Origin: Lacrimispora xylanisolvens
Lineage (GTDB): Bacteria; Bacillota; Clostridia; Lachnospirales; Lachnospiraceae
Assembly: GCF_002934545.1 (NCBI RefSeq)
Contig: NZ_PTJA01000013.1
Span: 62,001 to 126,000, forward strand
Direction of reading: 5' to 3'
Length of the DNA: 64,000 nt
The notes under the pieces were generated by a model. That model was not told the origin of the DNA, did no database searches, and saw nothing but the letters and a program-made list of their open reading frames with translations. The position numbers and the translations under genes were made by a program. Numbering within the stretch: the first letter of the stretch is position 1; every line of letters starts with the position of its first letter. Shown here one piece after another: positions 49,540 through 57,727 of this stretch.

Positions 49540-50289
49540 TTATTTAAAAATATCTGGAAATTGATTTATAATCCCATTCGTCATCATGTCAGCCATTACC
49601 AAAGCCTGTTCTTCAATTTCATCAAAACCATTAATGCTTTCCAAATACTTACCGGTCAAAATGTTAACAGCTTCGTCTTTAGTCATTGCCAAATGCTTAT
49701 ACAGCATTGCTTTCCAATCTTCCCGAGACCAATAAGGGTTGATACCAGCAAGGAAATCAGCTATTTGATCAGCATTTGCATACCATCTTTTTTCTGCATC
49801 TGCAGCAGCATTATTATCACCGGCCTTGGCCGCCTTTACAAGTTCTGCAGCGATCACAAGATGATTTGTAAACAGATCTGAAAATGTGGAAGCTTTCTCA
49901 TCTCCATAAAAAAGCCTCAGCAATGCTTCAAAGTCTTTGGGATTTCTAAGCAGGCGGTTTGTGACCATATCTACATCTGGCAGGTCAAATACCATACTCA
50001 AGATAGTCAGTCTGGTCCACGTAACATGCTGCTCCCAGAGTCCACGTATATAATCACTTAAGTCCGCCTGTGACTTACTTATTTCATTAGCATCATATCG
50101 TTCTGAAGAAAAATATTTTAATCCCGGATTGAGGCAGATCACTTGCCCGGCAGTAAGATTTTCCGGATCTAATCCGGGATTAACCGCCATGATTTCATCA
50201 ATAGTCGTATCAAACATCTGGCTGATCAAAAATAATGTATCCCCTGTACATATTCTATAACAAATTGTTTTAAGCGGGTATTGCGGCAT
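49540..50289 (-). CDS. LysM protein with an unassigned helical C-terminal domain
   Basis: 249 aa. A LysM module occupies about residues 8-55 (ICYRICTGDTLFLISQMFDT, IMAVNPGLDPENLTAGQVIC). The rest (about 70-249) is helical: GLWEQHVTWTRLTILSMVFDLPD, EAAL-type helices and RWYANADQIADFLAGINPYW. There is no signal peptide, so export, if any, would need another route, as for spore-coat proteins. Similar LysM plus helical proteins occur across Firmicutes without a proven role; I cannot name the C-terminal domain. Monocistronic with its own terminator. Confidence 0.75.
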   Translation of the reverse strand: MPQYPLKTICYRICTGDTLFLISQMFDTTIDEIMAVNPGLDPENLTAGQVICLNPGLKYFSSERYDANEISKSQADLSDYIRGLWEQHVTWTRLTILSMVFDLPDVDMVTNRLLRNPKDFEALLRLFYGDEKASTFSDLFTNHLVIAAELVKAAKAGDNNAAADAEKRWYANADQIADFLAGINPYWSREDWKAMLYKHLAMTKDEAVNILTGKYLESINGFDEIEEQALVMADMMTNGIINQFPDIFK

Positions 50290-50551
50290 TTATTCACAAC
50301 CTTAATAATTTATATTTATAATTATTAGTATGATTATTTGTAAAAAAAGCAACCAAATTTATAATGTAATACCATTTAGGCCTTTGCCTGTTTAATTCTT
50401 TCATCTGGAGCTCTTGCCAAGCCTCACCACCTCACTTGTGTTGTTTTTTATATTAAAAAAGAGACGGGGTTGGCCGCCTCTGCGTTGATTCACATTGTAT
50501 AAGTTTGTTACCAAAATTCATCGTACTAATCAGATTCTATTTTGTCTTTAA
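50290..50551. other. intergenic stretch without a gene
   Basis: 262 bp between the LysM gene start and the S51 peptidase end. Apart from the terminator near 50460 I see only AT-rich sequence and no open frame with a ribosome binding site. Confidence 0.6.
50455..50481 (-). terminator. terminator of the S51 peptidase gene
   Basis: AGAGACGG (50460-50467) pairs with CCGCCTCT (50474-50481) with one A-C mismatch; the minus strand continues TTTTTT. The stem resembles the terminator at 49507. Confidence 0.72.
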
Positions 50552-51103
50552 TTACTCAATAATTCTTGAATAATCATCAGTTAAAACAATTGCTTGACTA
50601 TTTGTTAATAATATATCTTCGGAATTGCTTGTATTAATTTCACCTGGGGCTGTACCTTTTTCACAATGAACAGATATTTTGCAATTGATATACCCTAGGT
50701 TGTTTTGTAAATTCTTAGCTGTAATAATGCTGCCTGCACTAACTCCCACAAATACTCCGTCATTATCAATATATTTTTTAAGAAGAATATTAAATCCATT
50801 TTCATTAATCCTATCTAAAAGATATTTAGGATCTCCTCCGCAAAAATATAATGCGTCATATTCGCATAATTCTTCCCAAGACATTTTATTATGCAAATCA
50901 TAAACAGCAATGTTTTCTTTTAAAATGCCAGCATTTATTAAATCGTTCATGCATTCCGGAAGAACTGCTATAGCATCTGGAAATATTGCCGCCGTAGGAA
51001 TAAACAATGCTTTTATCAGTTCTGGATTTTTATTTACAAGATTAAGAAAGATTTTCTCTATATTTTTATTTTCAAATCCTGCTGATGTTAATAATACTTT
51101 CAT
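50552..51103 (-). CDS. S51 (peptidase E / cyanophycinase-like) family protein
   Basis: 183 aa class I glutamine-amidotransferase-fold protein. The nucleophile elbow GVSAGSII carries the Ser, preceded by YDALYFCGGDPKYLLD and followed by the late strand AIVLTDDYSRII. Peptidase E cleaves N-terminal Asp dipeptides; close relatives of this small Firmicutes group are uncharacterised. Full length for the shorter members. The gene is AT-rich compared with the trp and ara genes, in line with an accessory stretch. Confidence 0.82.
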   Translation of the reverse strand: MKVLLTSAGFENKNIEKIFLNLVNKNPELIKALFIPTAAIFPDAIAVLPECMNDLINAGILKENIAVYDLHNKMSWEELCEYDALYFCGGDPKYLLDRINENGFNILLKKYIDNDGVFVGVSAGSIITAKNLQNNLGYINCKISVHCEKGTAPGEINTSNSEDILLTNSQAIVLTDDYSRIIE

Positions 51104-51241
51104 ATTATCTCATACCTCACAATTTAATATATTGTTCTTCCATAATACACCAAAATTTACCAAAAGAAAACACCCATCGACTAATAATTCGAAAGGCATT
51201 TACGAAAATTTCAGTTTGCACGACTAATTATTTGCACAAAA

Positions 51242-51275
51242 AAACTACTAACTAAATACAAACAGTTAGTAGTTT
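51242..51275 (-). terminator. terminator hairpin after the hexapeptide acetyltransferase
   Basis: AAACTACTAACT (51242-51253) pairs perfectly with AGTTAGTAGTTT (51264-51275). The same arms recur at 51956-51988. Confidence 0.75.
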
Positions 51276-51294
51276 AATTGCAATTTGTAATAGT

Positions 51295-51822
51295 TTAATC
51301 ACAACAATGTGACTCATACTCTGCAATCAAAGTATTACATGCAGCAACAATCTTTTCCGGTTCAATCATATTTTTATAAAAAACCAAATCGTAGTCAGGA
51401 TCTTTGGGTTTATATTGATTTACACCGTACGCAATACTATTTGGGGGTATACTTTTTGTAATAATCGCACCAGCGCCTATAACAGTACCGTCACCTATAA
51501 TTACTGGACCTAAAATTTTAGCGCCATCGGAAATGACAACATTTTTTCCAATAACTGGATTCCCAACATTCTCCCATTCATTTGTTCGCTTATTATATTT
51601 TAGGTTTGAGCCAATAGTAACATTTTGATAGATAACTACATTTTCACATATCTTTGCTGCAACAATAGTGCACCCCTTTGCATGATGTGCAAACAAAACA
51701 CTTTCAGCCATCTCTATCGCGCTAATTTGGCAACCATATAGCTGTTCCAATTGATCCGCCGCATCTTGCTTCTCTTTTTCATCAATTGAAAAGCAATTCT
51801 TTTTAAACAATTCATCAAACAT
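51295..51822 (-). CDS. serine-acetyltransferase-like hexapeptide-repeat protein
   Basis: 175 aa left-handed beta-helix acetyltransferase. Hexapeptide repeats (VVIYQNVTIGSNLKYN, NPVIGKNVVISDGAKILGPV, IIGDGTVIGAGAIITKSIPP) resemble CysE, with a short helical N-terminus (EKEKQDAADQLEQLYGCQIS). Shorter than housekeeping CysE, so substrate may be serine or another amine or sugar. I use ATG 51822, after GGAGGAGAAACATAT; the longer frame to 51876 runs toward the promoter. The gene has a promoter and terminator like those of the GNAT gene at 52025. Confidence 0.82.
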   Translation of the reverse strand: MFDELFKKNCFSIDEKEKQDAADQLEQLYGCQISAIEMAESVLFAHHAKGCTIVAAKICENVVIYQNVTIGSNLKYNKRTNEWENVGNPVIGKNVVISDGAKILGPVIIGDGTVIGAGAIITKSIPPNSIAYGVNQYKPKDPDYDLVFYKNMIEPEKIVAACNTLIAEYESHCCD

Positions 51823-51860
51823 ATATGTTTCTCCTCCATAATTATTGAATTTCTTAATTA

Positions 51861-51895
51861 AGGATACACCAATCACTACTTACTATCAATATTAA
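51861..51895 (-). promoter_or_regulatory. promoter of the hexapeptide acetyltransferase (shared element, copy 1)
   Basis: Minus strand TTGATA (51884-51889), 17 bp, TATCCT (51861-51866). The sequence around the -35 and into the spacer, TTAATATTGATAGTAAGTAGTG, is nearly the same as at 52614-52635. Confidence 0.65.
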
Positions 51896-51955
51896 GTTTT
51901 CAACGTACAGTAATCACTTAAATTCCAGTTTTATTGAATAAATTACTGCAGAAAA

Positions 51956-51988
51956 AACTACTAACTTAATGACTGATAGTTAGTAGTT
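51956..51988 (-). terminator. terminator hairpin after the GNAT gene
   Basis: AACTACTAACT (51956-51966) pairs perfectly with AGTTAGTAGTT (51978-51988); the minus strand then has TTTTTT. Same stem as at 51242-51275. Confidence 0.75.
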
Positions 51989-52024
51989 CGTAATCAACAT
52001 GATTAAATTTGACATTTTGAGTGA

Positions 52025-52546
52025 TTAAATTTCTTTACCAAGCATAATAAGATGAAATCCTTTATCATATGCATTGGACTGTATTCCAATTACGCGAAAT
52101 CCGTTTTTAAGATACCATTTATAATCAATGCGATCGCTGGCAAGTTCCTCTATTGCTTTTGGGATATTTCTTATTTCTTGACCATGAATGTTAAATCCAA
52201 CAGAACTAATTCCACTTCTAAATGTCATATAGCCTTTTTCACGAGCATATTTTTCAGCAACATCAAACAATTCTCCAAGCTTATGCTCTAACTTAAATGA
52301 ACCGTTATCATTAAATCCGCTACACTCAAGATCGAGTGCGCTGTACCCTATTAATTCTCTACATAAAATCCAACCTTGTGGATGGTCAATATCCTCTCCA
52401 AGATACCAACCCACTGTTTTGATGGTCTCATCAATATTGCTCAATTGTCCATAAGCACCATTATAATCCCACCAGTCTGGTTTTATAGTACACATAAGGT
52501 GAGCAACTGCTGGAATAGTAGTCGGTGTTAACTCAAATACATTCAT
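52025..52546 (-). CDS. GNAT-like N-acetyltransferase
   Basis: 173 aa. The GNAT core is partly visible: GWILCRELIGYSALDLEC as a central strand, FDVAEKYAREKGYMTFRSGIS as the helix after the acetyl-CoA site, and WYLKNGFRVIGIQ near the end (the usual K/NGF motif). The pyrophosphate-binding R/Q-x-x-G-x-G/A motif is weak, so the assignment rests on the overall pattern. AAGGAGGATACTACAT precedes ATG 52546. Substrate unknown. Confidence 0.7.
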   Translation of the reverse strand: MNVFELTPTTIPAVAHLMCTIKPDWWDYNGAYGQLSNIDETIKTVGWYLGEDIDHPQGWILCRELIGYSALDLECSGFNDNGSFKLEHKLGELFDVAEKYAREKGYMTFRSGISSVGFNIHGQEIRNIPKAIEELASDRIDYKWYLKNGFRVIGIQSNAYDKGFHLIMLGKEI

Positions 52547-52600
52547 ATGTAGTATCCTCCTTTACACGTCTGTATAGCAAACTTTGATTTGCTCTAATTA

Positions 52601-52635
52601 ATAATATAGCAAACACTACTAACTATCAATATTAA
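52601..52635 (-). promoter_or_regulatory. promoter of the GNAT gene (shared element, copy 2)
   Basis: Minus strand TTGATA (52624-52629), 17 bp, TATTAT (52601-52606), embedded in TTAATATTGATAGTTAGTAGTG, nearly identical to the promoter at 51861-51895. Confidence 0.65.
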
Positions 52636-52681
52636 ACAAGCCCAGTACCTCCTTGGTCACTCGATATTGAAGCTTACTATG

Positions 52682-52764
52682 ATGCAGTCAAAATGCAGTC
52701 AAACAATAAAATCATACTGGGTTTTGTCGCATTAGACAAACCATGGATAAAATGATACAATAAC
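52682..52764 (+). promoter_or_regulatory. 11-bp direct repeats and promoter upstream of the lipoprotein
   Basis: A perfect tandem repeat of ATGCAGTCAAA (52682-52692, 52693-52703) is followed by a second repeat pair TAGACAAACCA (52733-52743) / TGGATAAAATG (52744-52754) that closely matches the lacZ operator. A promoter TAGACA (52733-52738), 17 bp, TACAAT (52756-52761) overlaps the latter, pointing at the lipoprotein gene. Confidence 0.55.
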
Positions 52765-52813
52765 AGGTAATTACGCTGTTTTATCATCTTATTCGACTAT
52801 GGGGGAAATGAAT

Positions 52814-53389
52814 GTGAAAAAATGTATCATAATTATAGGAGTGTGCTTCCTATTATCAGGCTGTTCAAAAGCAACCCTGCAGAAAGAAATGCAAACATCT
52901 GCTGCAGAACGTGTTACCGAGGAATCTTCAACAGACGATTCAGAAATGAATACACAAGATTTACCAAATTTAGATTATCTCAAGAAAAAGCTGAACGAGT
53001 GTGTGGCCATTCTTGGAATCTCGGAAGTTTCAGATGCTTACTATAAAAATGTTGAAAAAATAGATTCCGATACCATCTTTTTAGATGTTATATTAACAAC
53101 GGATCTATATAAACTAAAATGTACCTGTTCTTACATCGGCCTCACTGATCACTGGGCTGTTCTCTATGTGGAAAACAATGAAAATAATCACACTTACTAT
53201 ATTGCACCCGGACATGAAGAAACGGTAGACCTTTATGATTACGCAACCGATACTCTGATTTCAAAAAAGAAAGATAATCCGGAAACGAAAGATCCCGTGA
53301 CTGATCTTAATGAAAGCATGGAAAGTATTAATGAAGATTTTGATTCCAAATTAGATAGTATTGCTGATGAGTACAACATAAGACGTTAA
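52814..53389 (+). CDS. small lipoprotein of unknown function
   Basis: 191 aa. The N-terminus VKKCIIIIGVCFLLSGC is a lipoprotein signal with lipobox LSGC. A Ser/Thr/Glu-rich linker follows, then a globular part (about 55-150) and an acidic C-terminus with two short similar helices (DLNESMESINEDF, SKLDSIADEY). No known domain recognised. Start is uncertain: GTG 52814 has GGGGGAA at good distance, ATG 52799 and 52808 are in frame but lack one. It precedes an AraC-type regulator on the same strand by 50 bp. Confidence 0.72.
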   Translation: MKKCIIIIGVCFLLSGCSKATLQKEMQTSAAERVTEESSTDDSEMNTQDLPNLDYLKKKLNECVAILGISEVSDAYYKNVEKIDSDTIFLDVILTTDLYKLKCTCSYIGLTDHWAVLYVENNENNHTYYIAPGHEETVDLYDYATDTLISKKKDNPETKDPVTDLNESMESINEDFDSKLDSIADEYNIRR

Positions 53390-53439
53390 AAACGACCTCT
53401 TTCAGGCTGTCAGAAAAAGGGTGAAAGGAGCTTCCCTTC

Positions 53440-54285
53440 ATGTATACAAACACAGGTTATATGAATTTGACAGAAGAAGAACTGGAAAATATGAAAGTCC
53501 CATTAAGAGTCAACAGTTGCGGAGTCTACCGTCTGGTTTCTCTCAATGTTATGTCAACTTTTCGTCCTCTCGGACGTTCTGATTATCAGCTCCTTTATAT
53601 CGCGTCAGGAAAAGCCTTTTTTACCTTTAATGGAACCGTTACCGAGGTTTCAGAAGGCAGCATGGTTTTATATCCTCCCCATACCCCCCAGCAATATGCT
53701 TATTATCTAAATGATAAGACGGAGGTTTACTGGCTACACTTTACTGGCAGCGAGTCTGCCACTCTGACCAAAGAAGCCGGTTTTAATGAAAGTCATATTC
53801 TGTATACCGGTATATCTTCCAAATACCAGGAACTATTCCTTTCAGTAATCCGGGAAATACAACTTACCCGCCCTTCCTTTGAGGAGCTGTCTGCCCTTTA
53901 CTTAAAACAGCTTTTTCTCCTACTCAGACGAATCAGAGAAGAAGGTGGATTTAAAAAAACTGAAATTCAAAAACAGATGGAAAAAGCAGTCCGCTTTTTT
54001 CATGAAAATCTGGCAAATAATATCGAAGTTGAGACGTATGCCAGAGAACTTCATATGAGCACCTGCTGGTTCATCCGTTGTTTCAAGGAATATTCCGGAA
54101 TGCCCCCTGGAAGGTATCTAACCGATATACGGATTAAAAAAGCCAAGGAACTCTTAGAAAGTACTGATTACAGCATCGGTGAAATAGGTGGGATCATCGG
54201 TTATGAAAACCCGCTCTATTTCAGCCGTATCTTCAAAAAAACTGCCGGAGTCTCTCCGGCTGAATACAGAAAAGCGGCAAGGTAA
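53440..54285 (+). CDS. AraC-family regulator (cupin sensor plus HTH)
   Basis: 281 aa. An N-terminal AraC-type cupin (about 25-160; FNGTVTEVSEGSMVLYPPHTPQQYAYY) is joined to two helix-turn-helix units at the C-terminus (IEVETYARELHMSTCWFIRCFKEYSG; YSIGEIGGIIGYENPLYFSRIFKKTAGVSPAEYR). Such proteins usually activate sugar-use genes. AAAGGAGCTTCCCTTC precedes ATG 53440. It is a candidate regulator for lacZ or the lipoprotein gene, which share an operator. Confidence 0.92.
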   Translation: MYTNTGYMNLTEEELENMKVPLRVNSCGVYRLVSLNVMSTFRPLGRSDYQLLYIASGKAFFTFNGTVTEVSEGSMVLYPPHTPQQYAYYLNDKTEVYWLHFTGSESATLTKEAGFNESHILYTGISSKYQELFLSVIREIQLTRPSFEELSALYLKQLFLLLRRIREEGGFKKTEIQKQMEKAVRFFHENLANNIEVETYARELHMSTCWFIRCFKEYSGMPPGRYLTDIRIKKAKELLESTDYSIGEIGGIIGYENPLYFSRIFKKTAGVSPAEYRKAAR

Positions 54286-54309
54286 ATGTATCCCCTGCCG
54301 CCTTTTTTC
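54274..54309. terminator. bidirectional terminator between the two AraC genes
   Basis: GCGGCAAGG (54274-54282) pairs with CCCTGCCGC (54293-54301), followed by TTTTTT on the plus strand; the minus strand has GCCGCTTTTC. The stem includes the end of the first gene and its stop lies in the loop. Confidence 0.8.
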
Positions 54310-55124
54310 TATCGTTCAATGACACTATAGGTCTGCCGGTATTCCTTGGCTGTCATACCCATATATTTTTTAAATATCCTTCTGAAATAATCCACGTCTT
54401 CATATCCGCACCGGTAAGCAATCTCACTTCCTGTCAGATTCGTCTCAATCAGCATTCTGCATGCCTTGTTAAGCCGTGCTTCATGGATTCCTTCCGTCAG
54501 GGTCTTCCCGTAAACTGCATGATAGGTTCTCCCTAAATAATCCGGACTGCATTCCAGCTTTTCCGCCAATATGGAGGCAGATAATGGTTCTTTTATATGA
54601 TTCTTAATATACTGTCCTGCCTGGTTGGCCAAAAGCACTTTTTGTCCGTTAATTTCCATGGGAGAAAGAGAATCACTCAGCTCGCAAAGCAGTTCTAACA
54701 AAACCAGATTTAAAATAGTTCTGTCCTCCCTGCATACGTTCTGCCTCTTAATAAACCGGCGAAACAGTTCCTCAAACTGCTGGGGCTTTCCGATCCGTAT
54801 GAGCTGGGGAAGGGACATAATATCTGTTCCCGTCTCTTCTGCCTTCTCTTCCAAATGGAAATGAAGCCAGTAAAAATTCAAGTCCTTGCCAAATTCCCTG
54901 GTTCCCCAGTGATGTCTGCCAGGAAATAAAATCAGGGCCTCCCCCTCTTCCACTTCATATTCCACATCTTCCTCCGCAATTCCAAGCACACCGGAATTGA
55001 CATATATTATTTCAAAGGAATCCATAACACGGTCTGCGTGCCGTCCCTTGCCCCCTGTAACCAGATATCCTGCATTTAATGCTCTTACTGGAAGAACTGC
55101 CTTTAGATGTAAGTAATGTTCCAT
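54309..55124 (-). CDS. AraC-family regulator (cupin sensor plus HTH), second
   Basis: 271 aa with the same layout as its convergent neighbour but low similarity. Cupin: YEVEEGEALILFPGRHHWGTREF; HTH pair: LSASILAEKLECSPDYLGRTYHAVYG and LTGSEIAYRCGYEDVDYFRRIFKKYMGMTAKEYR. Divergent from the MFS transporter at 55303, so it may control it. Ligand unknown. Confidence 0.92.
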   Translation of the reverse strand: MEHYLHLKAVLPVRALNAGYLVTGGKGRHADRVMDSFEIIYVNSGVLGIAEEDVEYEVEEGEALILFPGRHHWGTREFGKDLNFYWLHFHLEEKAEETGTDIMSLPQLIRIGKPQQFEELFRRFIKRQNVCREDRTILNLVLLELLCELSDSLSPMEINGQKVLLANQAGQYIKNHIKEPLSASILAEKLECSPDYLGRTYHAVYGKTLTEGIHEARLNKACRMLIETNLTGSEIAYRCGYEDVDYFRRIFKKYMGMTAKEYRQTYSVIER

Positions 55125-55302
55125 GTGTCGCCCCCCTCTGTCGTCTTCAAGTCGGAATCATCCAGTTTTTCGCTTCTTTTTCCTCTTGTATCCTTTGACT
55201 CAAACTGGCAATATAGAGAAAGTATTTTTATTTCTATAAAAAGGATAGCAGATCTACGAATAAAAGAAAAGGGGAACACGGCAGATTTGCCGTTTATATA
55301 TA

Positions 55303-56604
55303 ATGGTTACAGACCTGATAAGAAAAAAAACGGCGTTTTCCAGCAAGGAAACAACGCCTATGACAGCTGCAGATTTTTCAAAAGGACGAAATCTTTTTAT
55401 TGCGGAAGGATGCTGCGCCAATGGAATCGTTACACTCACCACAGGTGCATTTCTCTCCGGATACGCCAGCTCATTGGGAGCTGAAGACTCTTTAAACGGC
55501 ATCATTGGTTCCATTCCAATTCTTCTTTGCAGCCTTCAGATGTTTTCTTCCATTCTTTTAGAAAGCCTCAGGAGAAGAAAAGGACTGATCGTTGGTTTTT
55601 CCTTCGTTCACAGGCTGCTGCTTTCACTGATGTTTTTTCTGCCGTTATTTATCACACAACCGGTCATTCGCCTGACAGCAGTGGTTATTCTCTATGGAAT
55701 CGCCCACTTCTTTGGTGCATCCATCGGTACCGGAACCGGCAACTGGATACTCCAGCTGGTTCCCCAGAATATCAGGGGAGATTATCTTGGCAAAAAAGAC
55801 TCCTTTGCCTTTGCTTTCTCCACTGTTTTAAGCCTTATCATGGGTAGAGTCATGGACTGGTTTCGAAATAACTCCATGGAACAGACCGGTTTTCTGGTAG
55901 TAGGGGCCACCGTTCTTCTGATTGCGTGCACAGACTTCTGGTGCCTGCTATCCATAAAGGAACCGGAAAGTACTCCCCATAAACAGAAGCTAAAGGATGT
56001 TCTTCTTGCTCCCATCGCTGACATAAAATACCGGAAGGTTATGATCACCTATGTATTCTGGAACCTGGCGCTGCAGATTGCAGGTCCTTTTTTCAGTGTA
56101 TACATGGTTACCGGGTTGAAGATGGATTATACTTATATCACATTCCTTGGACTGATTTCATCCACCGTCCGGATTCTGGCTGCCTGGCTTTGGGGAAAAC
56201 TGGCTGATGCCACCTCCTGGCTTCTTGCCGGCAGACTTTCCATGGGACTGCTTGGATTTATCCATATCAGCTGGCTCTTTATGACACCGGATACCTGCTA
56301 TACCCTCCAGCCAGTCTTACAGGCCTTATCCGGAGCTGCGTGGGGCGGAATTGCAATTTCCGTATTTAATCTGCAATATCATTATGCACCGGAAGATAAA
56401 CGGGTTTTATACGTCAGTGCCAATTCATCCTATGCGGGGCTCTGCGGCTTCTTATCCACCCTCTTAGGCGCCAGTTTACTGACCATACTCCCATCCTTTC
56501 AAATCGGGAATCTGCCAGTCAGCGGCATGCAGATTCTCTTCCTGCTGTCCGGTTCCTTAATACTGGGCTGCGTTCTTTATATGGGAAAACTGAAGAAATA
56601 CTAA
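55303..56604 (+). CDS. MFS transporter
   Basis: 433 aa membrane protein with about 12 helices in two bundles (for example GSIPILLCSLQMFSSILLESLRR, FSTVLSLIMGRVMDW, MQILFLLSGSLILGCVLY). The central cytoplasmic loop (about 220-240) is charged. The start is uncertain: ATG 55303 lacks a clear ribosome binding site; ATG 55360 (MTAADFSKGRN) follows AAGGAAACAACGCC and fits the transporter start better. The substrate is unknown; a sugar or oligosaccharide is plausible from neighbours. Confidence 0.85.
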   Translation: MVTDLIRKKTAFSSKETTPMTAADFSKGRNLFIAEGCCANGIVTLTTGAFLSGYASSLGAEDSLNGIIGSIPILLCSLQMFSSILLESLRRRKGLIVGFSFVHRLLLSLMFFLPLFITQPVIRLTAVVILYGIAHFFGASIGTGTGNWILQLVPQNIRGDYLGKKDSFAFAFSTVLSLIMGRVMDWFRNNSMEQTGFLVVGATVLLIACTDFWCLLSIKEPESTPHKQKLKDVLLAPIADIKYRKVMITYVFWNLALQIAGPFFSVYMVTGLKMDYTYITFLGLISSTVRILAAWLWGKLADATSWLLAGRLSMGLLGFIHISWLFMTPDTCYTLQPVLQALSGAAWGGIAISVFNLQYHYAPEDKRVLYVSANSSYAGLCGFLSTLLGASLLTILPSFQIGNLPVSGMQILFLLSGSLILGCVLYMGKLKKY

Positions 56605-56608
56605 CCGG

Positions 56609-57712
56609 TTACTGATCCTTTCTCCGGTCTTTGCAGGACTCCCGGATCACAAGCACCGGCTTTAATACCCGTTCCACCCGGCTTTCTTCGTCTGGAATTC
56701 CATGAATCTTTTCCAAAAGCAGTTCAGCCGCCATTGCCCCCAGCCGTTCCTGGGGGTGTGCAATGGTGGTCAGCTTTACCATACCATTTTCTGCTATGAA
56801 AGAATTGTCATACCCAGTGACAGATATCTCTTCCGGTACAGAAATTCCTTCTTTCTGTATGGTCTTAATGACCTCAAAGGCAATCTGATCGTTATAGCAG
56901 GCAATCCCGTCAACAGGAATCTTCTCCTCCAGCATAATCTTTAAAGCCTCAGAAGGCTTGGCAGACCGGTCCTCCGTATGATACCAGATCACCATATCCG
57001 GATCATAGGAAAACCCGCTTTCCTGAAGAGCCTTTACAAAACCTTTGTGCCTGTCCCTTCCCTGGCTGTCATCCGCCTTAAAAATCCCCAGTATATGCTT
57101 ATGCCCCAGATCAAGGAGATACTTTGTCACCAGATATCCACCCATACAGTCATCAAGCCTGATATGGGGTTTGCTTTTCATCTGGGCATAGTAGCCCTGT
57201 ATAAATACATAAGGTATTTTGTAAAAATCCAGCTTGTCATACAGTCCCCTGTGCCCGCAGAGAATCTCACTTTTGCTTGGTTCAATAATGAGCCCGTCCA
57301 CATCCTTTTCCAGGATTTCTTCTAAACATCTGCTTTCTTTTAATCTGCTGTTTCCTGTATTTTTAATAATAATACTATAACCATTCTCCGTCAGCACCTG
57401 ATCGATTCCCTGAATCAGCCGCGGGAAAATATAGTCGGACAAATAGGTAGTAATTACCGCTATATTGCCCGACCCTTTTTTCCTTCCCGCTTTTCTGGAC
57501 ACGAAGGTACCTCTGCCATGTTCCGCTTCAATGTAGCCTTCCTGCTCCAGGATGGACAGGGCTTTTCTCACCGTATGACGGCTGATATGGTAAACTTCCG
57601 AAAGCTGATTCTCCGAAGGAAGGCGGTCTCCCGGCTTCTTCTCTCCGGAGATAATCTCTTTTTTCAGTTCTTCCATTAATACGTAATACTTTGTTTTTCC
57701 ACTGTCCGACAC
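56609..57712 (-). CDS. araR: arabinose operon repressor AraR (GntR/LacI hybrid)
   Basis: 367 aa. N-terminal GntR winged helix (GDRLPSENQLSEVYHISRHTVRKALSILEQEGYIEAEHGRGTFV) and a LacI-type ligand domain (about 80-360; GNIAVITTYLSDYIFPRLIQGI, GYYAQMKSKPHIRLDDCMGG, GIACYNDQIAFEVIKTI, VTGYDNSFIAENG). This fusion is the AraR family, which binds L-arabinose and leaves its operator. Last gene of the ara operon, 15 nt after araD, so it would be autoregulated by the operator at 63855. Confidence 0.94.
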   Translation of the reverse strand: MSDSGKTKYYVLMEELKKEIISGEKKPGDRLPSENQLSEVYHISRHTVRKALSILEQEGYIEAEHGRGTFVSRKAGRKKGSGNIAVITTYLSDYIFPRLIQGIDQVLTENGYSIIIKNTGNSRLKESRCLEEILEKDVDGLIIEPSKSEILCGHRGLYDKLDFYKIPYVFIQGYYAQMKSKPHIRLDDCMGGYLVTKYLLDLGHKHILGIFKADDSQGRDRHKGFVKALQESGFSYDPDMVIWYHTEDRSAKPSEALKIMLEEKIPVDGIACYNDQIAFEVIKTIQKEGISVPEEISVTGYDNSFIAENGMVKLTTIAHPQERLGAMAAELLLEKIHGIPDEESRVERVLKPVLVIRESCKDRRKDQ

Positions 57713-57727
57713 GGTAAGGACTCCTTG

